Positions 37,607 to 46,425 of a stretch of 64,000 nt of DNA are shown here, one piece after another. Position 1 is the stretch's first letter, and each line of letters opens with the position of its first letter. The position numbers were made by a program, and so were the translations under genes. The notes under the pieces are model-generated. The model was not told where the DNA came from. It did not search any database and was given only the letters and a program-made list of their open reading frames with translations. The stretch is from Bacteriovoracaceae bacterium. GTDB taxonomy: Bacteria; Bdellovibrionota; Bacteriovoracia; Bacteriovoracales; Bacteriovoracaceae. The stretch covers positions 186,001 through 250,000 of the forward strand of contig JABFRR010000003.1 in assembly GCA_013141065.1 (NCBI GenBank), read 5' to 3'.

Positions 37607-39013
37607 ATGAATTTTTCAGAGTTAGGCAGAATGATTGAAACTTTAGGAAAAGATCGCGGAATCGACAAAAGAGTCGTTGTTCGTGCAATTGAGCAGGCTT
37701 TCTTAGTCACTGCGAGAAAAAAATACGGAATTCAAGGCGAATATGAAACACGTTATAATGACGCAGAAGATGAGATTGAAATTTATCAATATAAAAACGT
37801 TGTCGAAAACGTCAAAGATCCAATTATCGAAATCACTATTAATGAGGCGAGAAACCTCGACAGTGAAGTTGAAATTGGTGACCAGTTAGGGATTAGAATT
37901 GAAAATCCTAGCTTTACCAGAGTCGATGTTCAGACTGCCCGTCAAATTATTTTCCAAAAAGTAAGAGACGCTGAAAGAGAAATTCTCTTTTCTGATTTCA
38001 AACACAGAGAAGGTGAACTGGTTACAGGGATTGCTCGTCGTTATGAACGAGGAAATGTTATTGTCGATCTTGGAAAATCCGATGCAATTTTATCGAGAAA
38101 AGAAATTATTCCTGGGGAAAATTTTAAAACTGGCGATAGAATTCAAGCTTACCTCTCTGAAGTTGTTATGACGAATAGAGGCCCGGAAATTCGTCTTTCT
38201 AGAACAAGCCCTATGTACTTAGTAAAACTATTTGAAGTTGAAGTCCCAGAAATTCTTGATGGAAATATTGAAATTAAATCAGCGGCTAGAGAACCTGGTC
38301 AACGTGCGAAAATTGCCGTTTATACATCAGATCGCGAAATTGATCCTGTTGGTGCCTGTGTTGGTATGAAAGGATCACGTGTTCAAAATGTAGTTAATGA
38401 ACTTCAAGGTGAAAAAATCGATATCGTTCGTTGGAACTCAGACGTTGAAGTGTTTGCTCGCGCAGCCCTTGCTCCTTCAGAAATATCAAATATCCAAATT
38501 GATCATGCTAACCATTCTATGGATGTTGTTGTTGAAGAAGATCAACTCTCACTTGCAATTGGTCGCCGTGGACAAAATGTTCGTTTGGCTGCCATGTTAA
38601 CAGGTTACAAAATCAACATCATTTCAAAAACTAAGCTTCAAGAAAAAATTAAAAAAGCAGTCACAAGTCTTATGCAGATTGTTTCTGTTTCAGACGCAAG
38701 AGCACAAATCATGGTTCAAAATGGAATTATGTCAATTGCAGATCTTGCAGCCATGGACGCAGAAACGCTTTCAGGAATTTTGAGTGGGAATGTAGCTGAT
38801 GCAGCTCAAGTATTAAAAGACACTCATGAAGCTATTGAAAAAGGTACATTGAATCTTTCTGATGATGAAGAAGAGTTAGTTTCAGCTTCAGCTGTTCCTG
38901 CTTATAAAGGACTTCTTGATAAACATAAAGAAGTACCTGTTGATGGAAAAGATAAGTTTTCGGATGCTGAAAGACGTTTAAGAGAAGAATTAGCAGCTTT
39001 TAAATTGAAGTAA
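37607..39013 (+). CDS. nusA: Transcription termination/antitermination factor NusA
   Basis: 468 residues with AAGGAAGG before ATG 37607. Domains: N-terminal RNAP-binding (1-130, GIDKRVVVRAIEQAFLVTARK), S1 (about 133-200, REGELVTGIARRYERGNVIV), KH1 (PGQRAKIAVYTSDREIDPVG) and KH2 (DQLSLAIGRRGQNVRLAAML), then a helix-hairpin-helix C-terminal region (about 355-440). It promotes pausing and takes part in rRNA antitermination, which fits the boxA sites in the rRNA operon. Confidence 0.97.
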   Translation: MNFSELGRMIETLGKDRGIDKRVVVRAIEQAFLVTARKKYGIQGEYETRYNDAEDEIEIYQYKNVVENVKDPIIEITINEARNLDSEVEIGDQLGIRIENPSFTRVDVQTARQIIFQKVRDAEREILFSDFKHREGELVTGIARRYERGNVIVDLGKSDAILSRKEIIPGENFKTGDRIQAYLSEVVMTNRGPEIRLSRTSPMYLVKLFEVEVPEILDGNIEIKSAAREPGQRAKIAVYTSDREIDPVGACVGMKGSRVQNVVNELQGEKIDIVRWNSDVEVFARAALAPSEISNIQIDHANHSMDVVVEEDQLSLAIGRRGQNVRLAAMLTGYKINIISKTKLQEKIKKAVTSLMQIVSVSDARAQIMVQNGIMSIADLAAMDAETLSGILSGNVADAAQVLKDTHEAIEKGTLNLSDDEEELVSASAVPAYKGLLDKHKEVPVDGKDKFSDAERRLREELAAFKLK

Positions 39014-39057
39014 GTATGAAGTAAAAAAGAGACAAAAAAGAGTAAACGGAGTTAATA

Positions 39058-41961
39058 ATGCCTAAAAAAGTTTTTGAATTGGCAAAAGAATTAGAGATAG
39101 GGCCACTTGATTTAGTCGAGTCGCTTAAAGCAAAGGGCTTTCCAGTGAGAAATCACATGGCCGAGTTATCGGATGCTGATGTTGTGTCATTTTTAGCCGC
39201 AATTAAAAAAGATGAAGCAAAAGATGATGGAGCTTCAAAAAAGAAAGTTGTGAGAAAAAAAGCACCGACCGTGACTGCCAAAGCTGTTGAAAAAAAGACT
39301 GTGGAAAGAAAAGCAGCTCCAGTTGAAGAAGATAATTCTGACAAAAAAGTTACTAAAAAAGCAGCAACTGTTAAAAAGAAATCTACTGTTATTAGACGTA
39401 AATCAGATGATGAGTTAGAAAACGAAGATACAGAAACACAGCATTTTTCTGAAACTCAAGACTTTGAAGAAGTTGAAACACTTGAAGAAACAGTTGAAAG
39501 TGTTGAAGAGACATTACATGTTTCAGAAGTAGAAGCAGAGCAAGAAGCTGAAACTGTAGTTAGTGCTGTTGAAATACAAGCACCTGGACAAACGGCGAGC
39601 ACTGGTGGATTGAGAGTTGTCTCAAAACCAGTTAAAAAAGATCAGCCTAATGAATCTGGAGTTATCACTAGAAAAGCTGCTGATAGAGAAGCTCATAAAG
39701 AAGAAAAGAAAGCTCAAGCACAAGCGAGTTTTGATAGACCACACCGATTCACTCCGGTTTATACACCTTCAAAAGATCCTTTATTTAAAGAAAATCAGGC
39801 AAAAGAAGAAGCTGCCAGAGTTGCAGCAAAAGCTGCACAAGCCCCGAAATATACAACTTCAGGAGCAGTAGCTACGACTGAAGATGAACTTGATTCGAAA
39901 AAACGTGGTGAAGAAGAAGAAAATAAAAAACGCATGGGTGGCCTCGCTGCCATGATGACAGGTAAAAAAGCGATTGCGAGTAAAGCTCAAGCAATCGTTA
40001 TGTCGCGTGCTGAAGAAGAATTAAAGTCCTACACGGCCTTGAGTGGTACTGGTCGACCGATCTATTCACAAATATTAAGAAAGAGAGATTACGTGGGCCC
40101 AACTCAACAGACAGAAATTACCGAAGTTAAAGGTTCTAAAAGAGTAGTCCAAATTCATCGTGGAGTTGTCCTAGGAGACCTCGCTCATAAATTGAGTGTA
40201 AAATTTAAGGATCTATTAGATGAGTGTCTAAAGCTTAATTTACTAATAAAAGAAACAGACTATGTTGGACCTAAGTTAGCAGCAGATATTTCAGCTCTTT
40301 TTAATTATCGAGTTGAAGACCGTGCTTTTAACGAAGAAAAAATTATTGGGAAAGCAGAAGTTTCTGAAGATCAAAAAAGTAAATTTCCAGTTAGACCTCC
40401 AGTCGTTGCGATTATGGGTCACGTCGACCATGGTAAAACGACTCTTTTAGATACAATTAGAAAAGATAAAGTTGCAGCTGGAGAAGCGGGTGGAATCACT
40501 CAACATATTGGAGCTTATTCAGTAAAAGTTGATGGAGATAAAACCATTACTTTTCTAGATACTCCTGGTCACGCGGCTTTTGGGGCCATGAGACAACGTG
40601 GGGCCAATGCTACAGATATCGTCGTGTTAGTTGTTGCTGCCGATGATGGAGTTATGCCTCAGACAAAAGAATCTATTAGGTATTGTGAAAACGCTGGAGT
40701 TCCAATCATTATTGCTGTCAATAAGATGGATAAACCAGGTGTAAACCCTGATAAAATTAAGCAAGAACTTACTGAGTTTAATCTTCTTCCAGAAGACTGG
40801 GGTGGAACAACTCAATACGTCCACGTATCGGCTTTAAAATCGCAAGGGATTGATGAGTTACTTGAAGCTATTTTACTTCAAGCCGAAATTCTTGATCTTC
40901 GAGCTGATTCTAAAGGTCCGGTAGAAGGTGTAGTTATTGAATCAAAAATTGAACAAGGAAGAGGCCCGATGGCTACACTTCTTATTCAGTCTGGAACTTT
41001 ATATAAAGGGGATTACCTAGTTGTCGGTGAAACCTATGGACGTGCAAGATCTCTTAACGATCATATTGGTGCTCAATTAAGTGAAGCAGGTCCTTCAACT
41101 CCAGTTCAAATATTAGGTTTAGAAGATGCACCATCTCCAGGTGATCGTCTGAATATTGTAAAAAGTGAAAGAGAAGCTAAGAAGATTGCTGAAAATAGAG
41201 TGAACGAAAGAAAACTTCTTCAAGCAACACCTGAAAAGAAAAAAGTTTCTCTGGAAGACTTCTTTTCCAATGCATCTAAAGAGGGTGAAGAGCAAAAAGT
41301 GCTTAACCTTATTATTAGAAGTGATGTTCAAGGTTCATATGAAGCCATTAAGTCAGCAGTTGAATCTTTAGGAAACGCGGAAGTAGGCGTTAAGGTCATT
41401 GCTGGTGGTGTAGGGCCGATAACTGACTCTGATGTACAAATGGCTTCGACTGCGGCTGGATTCCTTATCGGTTTTAACATGAGACCAGTGACGAGTGCGA
41501 GAAAGCTAGCTGAAGATAAAGGCGTAGACATTAAAAACTATTCTATTATTTATGAACTTATTAACGATGTGAAGCTTGCGCTTGAAGGTCTTCTTGATCC
41601 TGAGTTCGTTGAAGAATTTATTGGTAGAGCTGAAGTTCGAGAAGTGTTTAATATTCCAAAAGCTGGAGTCATTGCTGGATCGTATGTCATCGATGGCAAA
41701 ATTGCTCAAGGATGCGGAATCCGATTACTTCGTAACGGAAAAATTATGCATGATGGGAAATTGTCTTCACTTAAACGATTCAAAGATGACGTTAAAGAAG
41801 TTAAAAATGGTTACGAGTGTGGTATTTCCCTTGAAGGTTATATCGACATTAAAGCTGGGGATATCTTTGAAGCGTATCTCATGATACAGAAGAAAAGAAC
41901 TCTAGAAGATAATACGGGGATGACACATTCTGGTTCTAAAGAATCTAGACCAGTTTTATAA
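39058..41961 (+). CDS. infB: Translation initiation factor IF-2
   Basis: 967 residues. A small N-terminal helical domain (KKVFELAKELEIGPLDLVES) is followed by a long charged Lys/Glu/Ala linker (about 55-340), an IF2_N-like domain (about 360-420), then the GTPase core: G1 GHVDHGKTTL, G2 AGGITQHIGAYSV, G3 DTPGHAAFGAMR, G4 NKMDK, G5 VSALKS. Domains II, III and IV follow. It brings fMet-tRNA to the 30S subunit. Part of the conserved nusA-infB-rbfA-truB order. Confidence 0.98.
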   Translation: MPKKVFELAKELEIGPLDLVESLKAKGFPVRNHMAELSDADVVSFLAAIKKDEAKDDGASKKKVVRKKAPTVTAKAVEKKTVERKAAPVEEDNSDKKVTKKAATVKKKSTVIRRKSDDELENEDTETQHFSETQDFEEVETLEETVESVEETLHVSEVEAEQEAETVVSAVEIQAPGQTASTGGLRVVSKPVKKDQPNESGVITRKAADREAHKEEKKAQAQASFDRPHRFTPVYTPSKDPLFKENQAKEEAARVAAKAAQAPKYTTSGAVATTEDELDSKKRGEEEENKKRMGGLAAMMTGKKAIASKAQAIVMSRAEEELKSYTALSGTGRPIYSQILRKRDYVGPTQQTEITEVKGSKRVVQIHRGVVLGDLAHKLSVKFKDLLDECLKLNLLIKETDYVGPKLAADISALFNYRVEDRAFNEEKIIGKAEVSEDQKSKFPVRPPVVAIMGHVDHGKTTLLDTIRKDKVAAGEAGGITQHIGAYSVKVDGDKTITFLDTPGHAAFGAMRQRGANATDIVVLVVAADDGVMPQTKESIRYCENAGVPIIIAVNKMDKPGVNPDKIKQELTEFNLLPEDWGGTTQYVHVSALKSQGIDELLEAILLQAEILDLRADSKGPVEGVVIESKIEQGRGPMATLLIQSGTLYKGDYLVVGETYGRARSLNDHIGAQLSEAGPSTPVQILGLEDAPSPGDRLNIVKSEREAKKIAENRVNERKLLQATPEKKKVSLEDFFSNASKEGEEQKVLNLIIRSDVQGSYEAIKSAVESLGNAEVGVKVIAGGVGPITDSDVQMASTAAGFLIGFNMRPVTSARKLAEDKGVDIKNYSIIYELINDVKLALEGLLDPEFVEEFIGRAEVREVFNIPKAGVIAGSYVIDGKIAQGCGIRLLRNGKIMHDGKLSSLKRFKDDVKEVKNGYECGISLEGYIDIKAGDIFEAYLMIQKKRTLEDNTGMTHSGSKESRPVL

Positions 41962-41967
41962 AAAATT

Positions 41968-42336
41968 ATGGCAAAGAAAAATACGAACAATTTTAAAAAA
42001 GAAAAATATGAAGAAAGGCTGTTGAATGAAATCAACGGCCTTCTCCGTAGCGGAACTAATGATGTAAGGCTTGCTCGTGTTTCTGTGACTAAAGTTGAAC
42101 TTTCTCCTGACTACGGATATGCAACAGTTTCATGGGATACCTATGATTCAGGAACTCGCGGAGATGCCAAAGTGGCAATTGAATCGGCCACTGGGCGTAT
42201 CAGATCAGAGCTTGCAAAAGTACTTGAAGTTCGTCACGTTCCTGCACTGACTTTTATTTATGACAATCAGTTCGAAGAAGAAAAAAAGATTATGGATCTT
42301 ATAAATCGCGAACGCGATCTTCAAACAAAAGAATAA
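41968..42336 (+). CDS. rbfA: Ribosome-binding factor A
   Basis: 122 residues starting 6 nt after infB. The KH-type fold is recognisable from VSVTKVELSPDYGYATVSW and RIRSELAKVLEVRHVPALTFIYDN, ending with the typical short charged tail. RbfA helps mature the 5' end of 16S rRNA and is needed in the cold. Position between infB and truB confirms it. Confidence 0.95.
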   Translation: MAKKNTNNFKKEKYEERLLNEINGLLRSGTNDVRLARVSVTKVELSPDYGYATVSWDTYDSGTRGDAKVAIESATGRIRSELAKVLEVRHVPALTFIYDNQFEEEKKIMDLINRERDLQTKE

Positions 42337-42360
42337 TCCTTAAAACTAGTAAGAAAAGTT

Positions 42361-43329
42361 TTGAAATTAGATTACCAAAAATTTCCCTTAATTTTTAATG
42401 CCTACAAGCCAGTAGGGGTCTCTTCATTTAGCGTCGTTCATCATTTTAAGAAAAATCTCAATTATGATTTTGGAAAAATTGGTCACTTCGGAACACTTGA
42501 TCCTTTTGCTGAGGGAGTTCTGATGATTGGAGTTCAAGGGGCACAAAGGCTCAATGAATACATACATGAACTATTACCTAAAACCTATTTGGCAACAGGG
42601 ATTTTTGGACAAAAAACAACATCTGGTGACCACACAGGAGAAATCGCCCAAAACCAAGAAATTAATCGTGAGTTTCAAATTAAATCTAAAGAAGAATTAG
42701 AAAATTTTTTAAAAGAAAAATTTATGGGAGAGTACTGGCAGTCTCCGCATAGTATCTCGGCCACCAAATTTGAAGGTAAGCGGCTTTATGAACACGCCTT
42801 ATCTGGAAGAATTATTACTAAAGATAAAGTTAAGCGTGAAATATTAGACTTAACTATTGTGAGTTATAATTATCCTGAATTAGTCTTTTCAGTGACCGTC
42901 AGTTCAGGAACATACGTTCGGAGTTTGTTTGAAGAAATTGCGGTGATCACTGGAGGAGTTGGCCATTTAAAAAATCTTAAAAGAACAGCAATTGGTGAAA
43001 ATTTGTCATCAGCTTCTTTGACTAAAGAACAATGGCCGGTCAAAGAAAATTCATTTGATTTAGAAAAATGGGGTACTCCACTAGATAAGGCATTGCGCTT
43101 AAATCGACTTATATTATCCCAAGAGCAAACAGCTAAATATCTACAAGGTCAACGAATGAAAGTCTCCGAAGTAGAATGTTTGTTAATGAGCACAGATCTT
43201 CCTGTCGCCTCATCTCTACTCTTTTGGGTTTATAACCCAGATGGCCACCTGCTTGGACTCTCTAAATTGGAGGAAGGCCAGTATATGGCCATCTTCAATT
43301 TGAGATTGGCCATTCTACAGTTGCTTTAA
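42361..43329 (+). CDS. truB: tRNA pseudouridine-55 synthase TruB
   Basis: 322 residues from TTG 42361. Motifs: YKPVGVSSFSVV, KIGHFGTLDPFAEGVL (catalytic Asp), SATKFEGKRLYEHA, and SSGTYVRSLFEEI. It makes Psi55 in the T-loop of tRNAs. The C-terminal part (about 230-322) is longer and less conserved than in E. coli. Last gene of the nusA operon; no clear terminator follows, and the 114-nt gap holds only AT-rich sequence. Confidence 0.95.
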   Translation: MKLDYQKFPLIFNAYKPVGVSSFSVVHHFKKNLNYDFGKIGHFGTLDPFAEGVLMIGVQGAQRLNEYIHELLPKTYLATGIFGQKTTSGDHTGEIAQNQEINREFQIKSKEELENFLKEKFMGEYWQSPHSISATKFEGKRLYEHALSGRIITKDKVKREILDLTIVSYNYPELVFSVTVSSGTYVRSLFEEIAVITGGVGHLKNLKRTAIGENLSSASLTKEQWPVKENSFDLEKWGTPLDKALRLNRLILSQEQTAKYLQGQRMKVSEVECLLMSTDLPVASSLLFWVYNPDGHLLGLSKLEEGQYMAIFNLRLAILQLL

Positions 43330-43443
43330 AAAGAATTTAAATTTGCTAATCGTGTCGTTATTTTTTTCCTAAACATCTCAAAAACTTATGTTAAAATAAT
43401 CCAGTCTATAATTGATTATTTAACTCGTTTTTAGGGAGCTTAA

Positions 43444-44295
43444 GTGAGCACAACTTATATTGCCATGATTGTGGCGATTCTTATGGGATTTGGTTTATTG
43501 CTTGGTATTGGTCTTTTGAGCCTACTTTCTGGAGCGCTCAACTTTCTTTTTGTTAAGCCTCGATTTGATTTTTTAACAAGTCAGCACGGAGAAGCAGGAT
43601 TTGCTTTTACTTGTAAATGGGATCAAGACGCAGAACCAGTTCGCTTTGACCGAGTAAGAGTCCATTTATTTAACCCTTTTGGTTTACCTACTGAAGTAGA
43701 TATTACGAGAGATTTTAATGGAGCAGACACGGATTTTGCTCGAGACGTAGAAATGGGGGAAAAATTTAAAACAATTTTTTCTGCCACTAACCTTGAAAAA
43801 GCTTCTATCGAAATCGAAGTGATTGCTTCAAGAGACAATGTCACTCACATTCATTCAATGAAAGCTTTAGAATTCGTGAATAAAATAAAAAATTCTTCAA
43901 AAACTCTTGCTGATGTAGAAGAGAGTTTTGTTGTAGTAAAAGAAAAAGCTCGTTTTGAAATTCCAGAAAGAACTTTTATTTCACCTCCACTTCCTAAGAC
44001 GGCCAAACAATTAAAAATGGCCAGTAATCCAATGTTTGCTGGAGACTTCGCAGGAGCAGCACTTGCCGGCGGTGCTGCAGCACCAGCAGCAGCAAACTAT
44101 GCCGTTACTAAAGTTTGGATCGAACCTGGTTGTATTGTTTGTGACGCTTGTGAAGCGATTGCTCCACTAGTTTTTGAAGTTACAGATTCAACTTGTATTA
44201 TTCGTCCTGGAGCACCACTTGATGACGGATTAAAAATTCAAGATGCTGCAGAAGCCTGTCCAGTTGAAGTTATTAAGTACACAAAAGTAGGATAA
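43444..44295 (+). CDS. Membrane-anchored protein with C-terminal single-cluster ferredoxin domain
   Basis: 283 residues from GTG 43444 (AGGGAG upstream). One N-terminal membrane helix (about 5-36) precedes a soluble domain of unknown family (about 40-200), an Ala/Gly-rich linker (about 203-218) and a ferredoxin domain (about 219-283): GCIVCDACEAIAPLVFEV with Cys230, 233, 236 and Cys272 in EACPVEVI. This CxxCxxC...CP layout is that of monocluster 4Fe-4S ferredoxins. The small N-terminal tail suggests either cytoplasmic or periplasmic placement; the iron-sulfur cluster favours cytoplasmic. The partner is unknown. A terminator follows at 44325. Confidence 0.75.
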   Translation: MSTTYIAMIVAILMGFGLLLGIGLLSLLSGALNFLFVKPRFDFLTSQHGEAGFAFTCKWDQDAEPVRFDRVRVHLFNPFGLPTEVDITRDFNGADTDFARDVEMGEKFKTIFSATNLEKASIEIEVIASRDNVTHIHSMKALEFVNKIKNSSKTLADVEESFVVVKEKARFEIPERTFISPPLPKTAKQLKMASNPMFAGDFAGAALAGGAAAPAAANYAVTKVWIEPGCIVCDACEAIAPLVFEVTDSTCIIRPGAPLDDGLKIQDAAEACPVEVIKYTKVG

Positions 44296-44324
44296 TTATT
44301 AAGCTTCTAAAATATTTACTATTG

Positions 44325-44353
44325 AAAGGCCCTCTTAATGAGGGCCTTTTTTT
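44325..44353 (+). terminator. Intrinsic terminator
   Basis: AAAGGCCCTC (44325-44334), loop TTAAT, GAGGGCCTTT, then T residues. Its T-run ends 13 nt before the next start codon and overlaps the area where that gene's Shine-Dalgarno begins. Confidence 0.92.
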
Positions 44354-44366
44354 GGAGCATAAAAGA

Positions 44367-45170
44367 ATGACAATTAAAAAAGTTCTCATCTTAATTTCAA
44401 TTTTTTCTTCTTTTCAAGTTTTTTCAAAAGAATGTCTAACGCACAAAAATTTAAAAATCTGTGTAGGTGATAGGGCCGCTGCAGATAATAGTGATGGCGA
44501 AATAATCGGAATTAGTGAAAATCAAATTTCACTTGATTTCACTAACAGTTCTACAAATAAAAAGGGCGTCAAAACTTTTAAGATTGATCAAGTGTTTTTT
44601 AATGGATGCCTTGAAGGTATTTGTACCAATAAAATTGGAGTTGGCTTAAATGATGAGGGGGAGATAATAGGTGTTAATCCAATTGTTAAAAAAATTGCAA
44701 TCAAACTTGCTTTAAAAAAGGGAATCTTTTCGGTAATAAAAAACTTTGATTTTAAAGATGTTACGATGAAAGAAGGATGTCTCGGCCCATATTGCATTGG
44801 AGACCTAGCAACTTATAAAAATTTTGATGGAGTAATCAATGGGATTAATTTAAAAGCAAAAAAAATTTCGCTTAATTTTTCTGGTGGTTCATCAAAGTAC
44901 ACTGGAATTGGAACATACGATATTGAGATGGTAGGAATAGGTAAAGGTTGTTATCAAGGACTTTGTATTGGAGATCTTGTTGTTTGTCGTGAATTAGAAG
45001 GAAATCTTATTTCACTTAATCCTTATTTAGGTCTTGCTTATGTTCAAAATAAAACCATTCAGTTTGATTTAATAAAAAATATAACAGTGAAGAGCTTAAA
45101 TCAAAGCATAAAAAAAGACTCTTCATTAAGAACAATTACAACTTTATTTGATTTTAGAAAGTCATTTTAG
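44367..45170 (+). CDS. Secreted protein with four degenerate C-x4-C repeats
   Basis: 267 residues from ATG 44367 (GGAG 9 nt upstream); an in-frame start inside the terminator is not used. A signal peptide ending VFSKE is followed by four copies of a roughly 55-residue unit. Each starts with a Cys pair and a GD-like motif (CLTHKNLKICVGD; CLEGIC; CLGPYCIGD; CYQGLCIGD), continues with GxIxGIxxxxxxIxL and ends with a beta-rich stretch. This could form a beta-propeller-like or SH3-like array in the periplasm or on the surface. Function unknown. The stop overlaps that of the opposing M14 gene by 4 nt. Confidence 0.7.
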   Translation: MTIKKVLILISIFSSFQVFSKECLTHKNLKICVGDRAAADNSDGEIIGISENQISLDFTNSSTNKKGVKTFKIDQVFFNGCLEGICTNKIGVGLNDEGEIIGVNPIVKKIAIKLALKKGIFSVIKNFDFKDVTMKEGCLGPYCIGDLATYKNFDGVINGINLKAKKISLNFSGGSSKYTGIGTYDIEMVGIGKGCYQGLCIGDLVVCRELEGNLISLNPYLGLAYVQNKTIQFDLIKNITVKSLNQSIKKDSSLRTITTLFDFRKSF

Positions 45171-45853
45171 TTTTTAAAATTCTCAATAATTTTTGAAGTG
45201 AAGAGTTTTTTAAATCCTTCTTCGTTTTCTTTCCAAATAGATTCCAGCGTGACTGATTCAGAAAGTACTGGGCATTCAAAAGTCAGAACTGGGGATTTAA
45301 ATTCTTGTGGCCCAAATTCTCCGAGAGAACCAGGAGTCGGGTGAGTTAAGAAGTCAGCTTCAATTGGATATTTGTTAAAGCTTGCTAAAAAGTCAGCAAT
45401 TTCTTTACAGGCACCATTGTAATTAATCACTGGATACCATGAATGGAAACTTAAAATAAATCGTGGTGGATACTGTTTAAAAAGTGAAACGAGAAATTGA
45501 TTTTCTGGTTCTGAAAGAGGAGATGATCCTGGAAAATATTTTTCTTCACGCGCCTCTGGAGTCCATTGAGCACTCGGCAAATTGCGATTCAAGTCAACAC
45601 CATTGGCATTGACCCGACTTTTAATTTTAAATCCATCGACATTAACGACTGGAACAATGATTAATGGTAAGTCGACTTCATTGGTCTCAGCAAGCCAATT
45701 AAATAATTCTTGGGCCAAGTGGGCCCCTTCTACTTCGTCGCCGTGAACTGCACCAAGAATATAGTTATATTTAGGCGCATCCAAGACTGACTTGAAGGCA
45801 CTAATCTTTTCACCTTTAACACTTTTTCCGCTTGGTAGTTCTGTAAATTTCAT
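45167..45853 (-). CDS. mpaA: M14 zinc carboxypeptidase, murein peptide amidase A-like
   Basis: 228 residues. The metal site HGDE (His37, Glu40), NANGVDLNRNLPSAQW (substrate-binding), a third ligand in FILSFHSW (His147) and the catalytic Glu in VLTFECP (Glu203) are all present. The compact size and GVDLNRN form match MpaA, which removes meso-diaminopimelate from murein tripeptide during wall recycling. No signal peptide, consistent with a cytoplasmic recycling enzyme. In a predator it might also process prey wall peptides; that is speculation. The PTPS gene lies 14 nt upstream on the same strand. Confidence 0.75.
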   Translation of the reverse strand: MKFTELPSGKSVKGEKISAFKSVLDAPKYNYILGAVHGDEVEGAHLAQELFNWLAETNEVDLPLIIVPVVNVDGFKIKSRVNANGVDLNRNLPSAQWTPEAREEKYFPGSSPLSEPENQFLVSLFKQYPPRFILSFHSWYPVINYNGACKEIADFLASFNKYPIEADFLTHPTPGSLGEFGPQEFKSPVLTFECPVLSESVTLESIWKENEEGFKKLFTSKIIENFKN

Positions 45854-45867
45854 AAATTAATTGATCC

Positions 45868-46365
45868 TTAATTCGATTTAGTTAAGACGTAAACAGCAGA
45901 CTGGCCGGGAGTTTCTTCAACTTCAATTTCTAGTTCATTAAATTCGAAGTTATACTGAGCCAAGACATCATTTTTTATTTCATTAGCGATATACACTGCA
46001 ATTCTTTCTGCTGAAGTGTTTTCGATAGGCAGGAGTAATACATCAGATTTTGGAATACTGAAGAAACTTTCGTCTTTTGTGATGATATTGTAATTAGTAT
46101 TTTTGTCTTCAATGATGAGTGAAGAGTTTAATTTGGGAATCAAAAGTTTATGATCAAGGCGATCACAAATATTTCTCACAATTGGTTTTATATTCAGAAA
46201 ATCAAATACCATATCATCATCAAGCTCCGGAGCGTTTCCTTTGACTTGAACGCGGTAATTATGACCGTGCAAAGGCTCTCTTGACCCATCTTTAAAAAGC
46301 ATAAAGTGCGAAGAGGCAAAGTTAAAATATTGTTTATAAACACGAATAGAAAATGTAGTCTTCAT
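45868..46365 (-). CDS. 6-pyruvoyltetrahydropterin synthase homologue of PTPS-III type
   Basis: 165 residues. The T-fold zinc ligands are present (His20 in FASSHF; His33 and His35 in LHGHNY), with DFLNIKPIVRN and RLDHKLL as in QueD/PTPS. The catalytic Cys of QueD and PTPS is missing; instead Glu30 lies in E-P-L-HGH, and the only Cys (67) is elsewhere. PTPS-III proteins, in which Glu replaces or accompanies that Cys, are known to stand in for FolB and make 6-hydroxymethyldihydropterin for folate. QueD-type activity in queuosine synthesis is the alternative. Confidence 0.75.
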   Translation of the reverse strand: MKTTFSIRVYKQYFNFASSHFMLFKDGSREPLHGHNYRVQVKGNAPELDDDMVFDFLNIKPIVRNICDRLDHKLLIPKLNSSLIIEDKNTNYNIITKDESFFSIPKSDVLLLPIENTSAERIAVYIANEIKNDVLAQYNFEFNELEIEVEETPGQSAVYVLTKSN

Positions 46366-46425
46366 GCACTATAAATAACATAATTGCTTTTAAAAGAATA
46401 TTAATTAAACTAGAATTTCCGTAGC

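Noticed and set aside
44322-44366. Longer N-terminus for the secreted repeat protein
   Set aside because: The extension is the terminator hairpin read as codons; the signal peptide begins at ATG 44367 after a GGAG.
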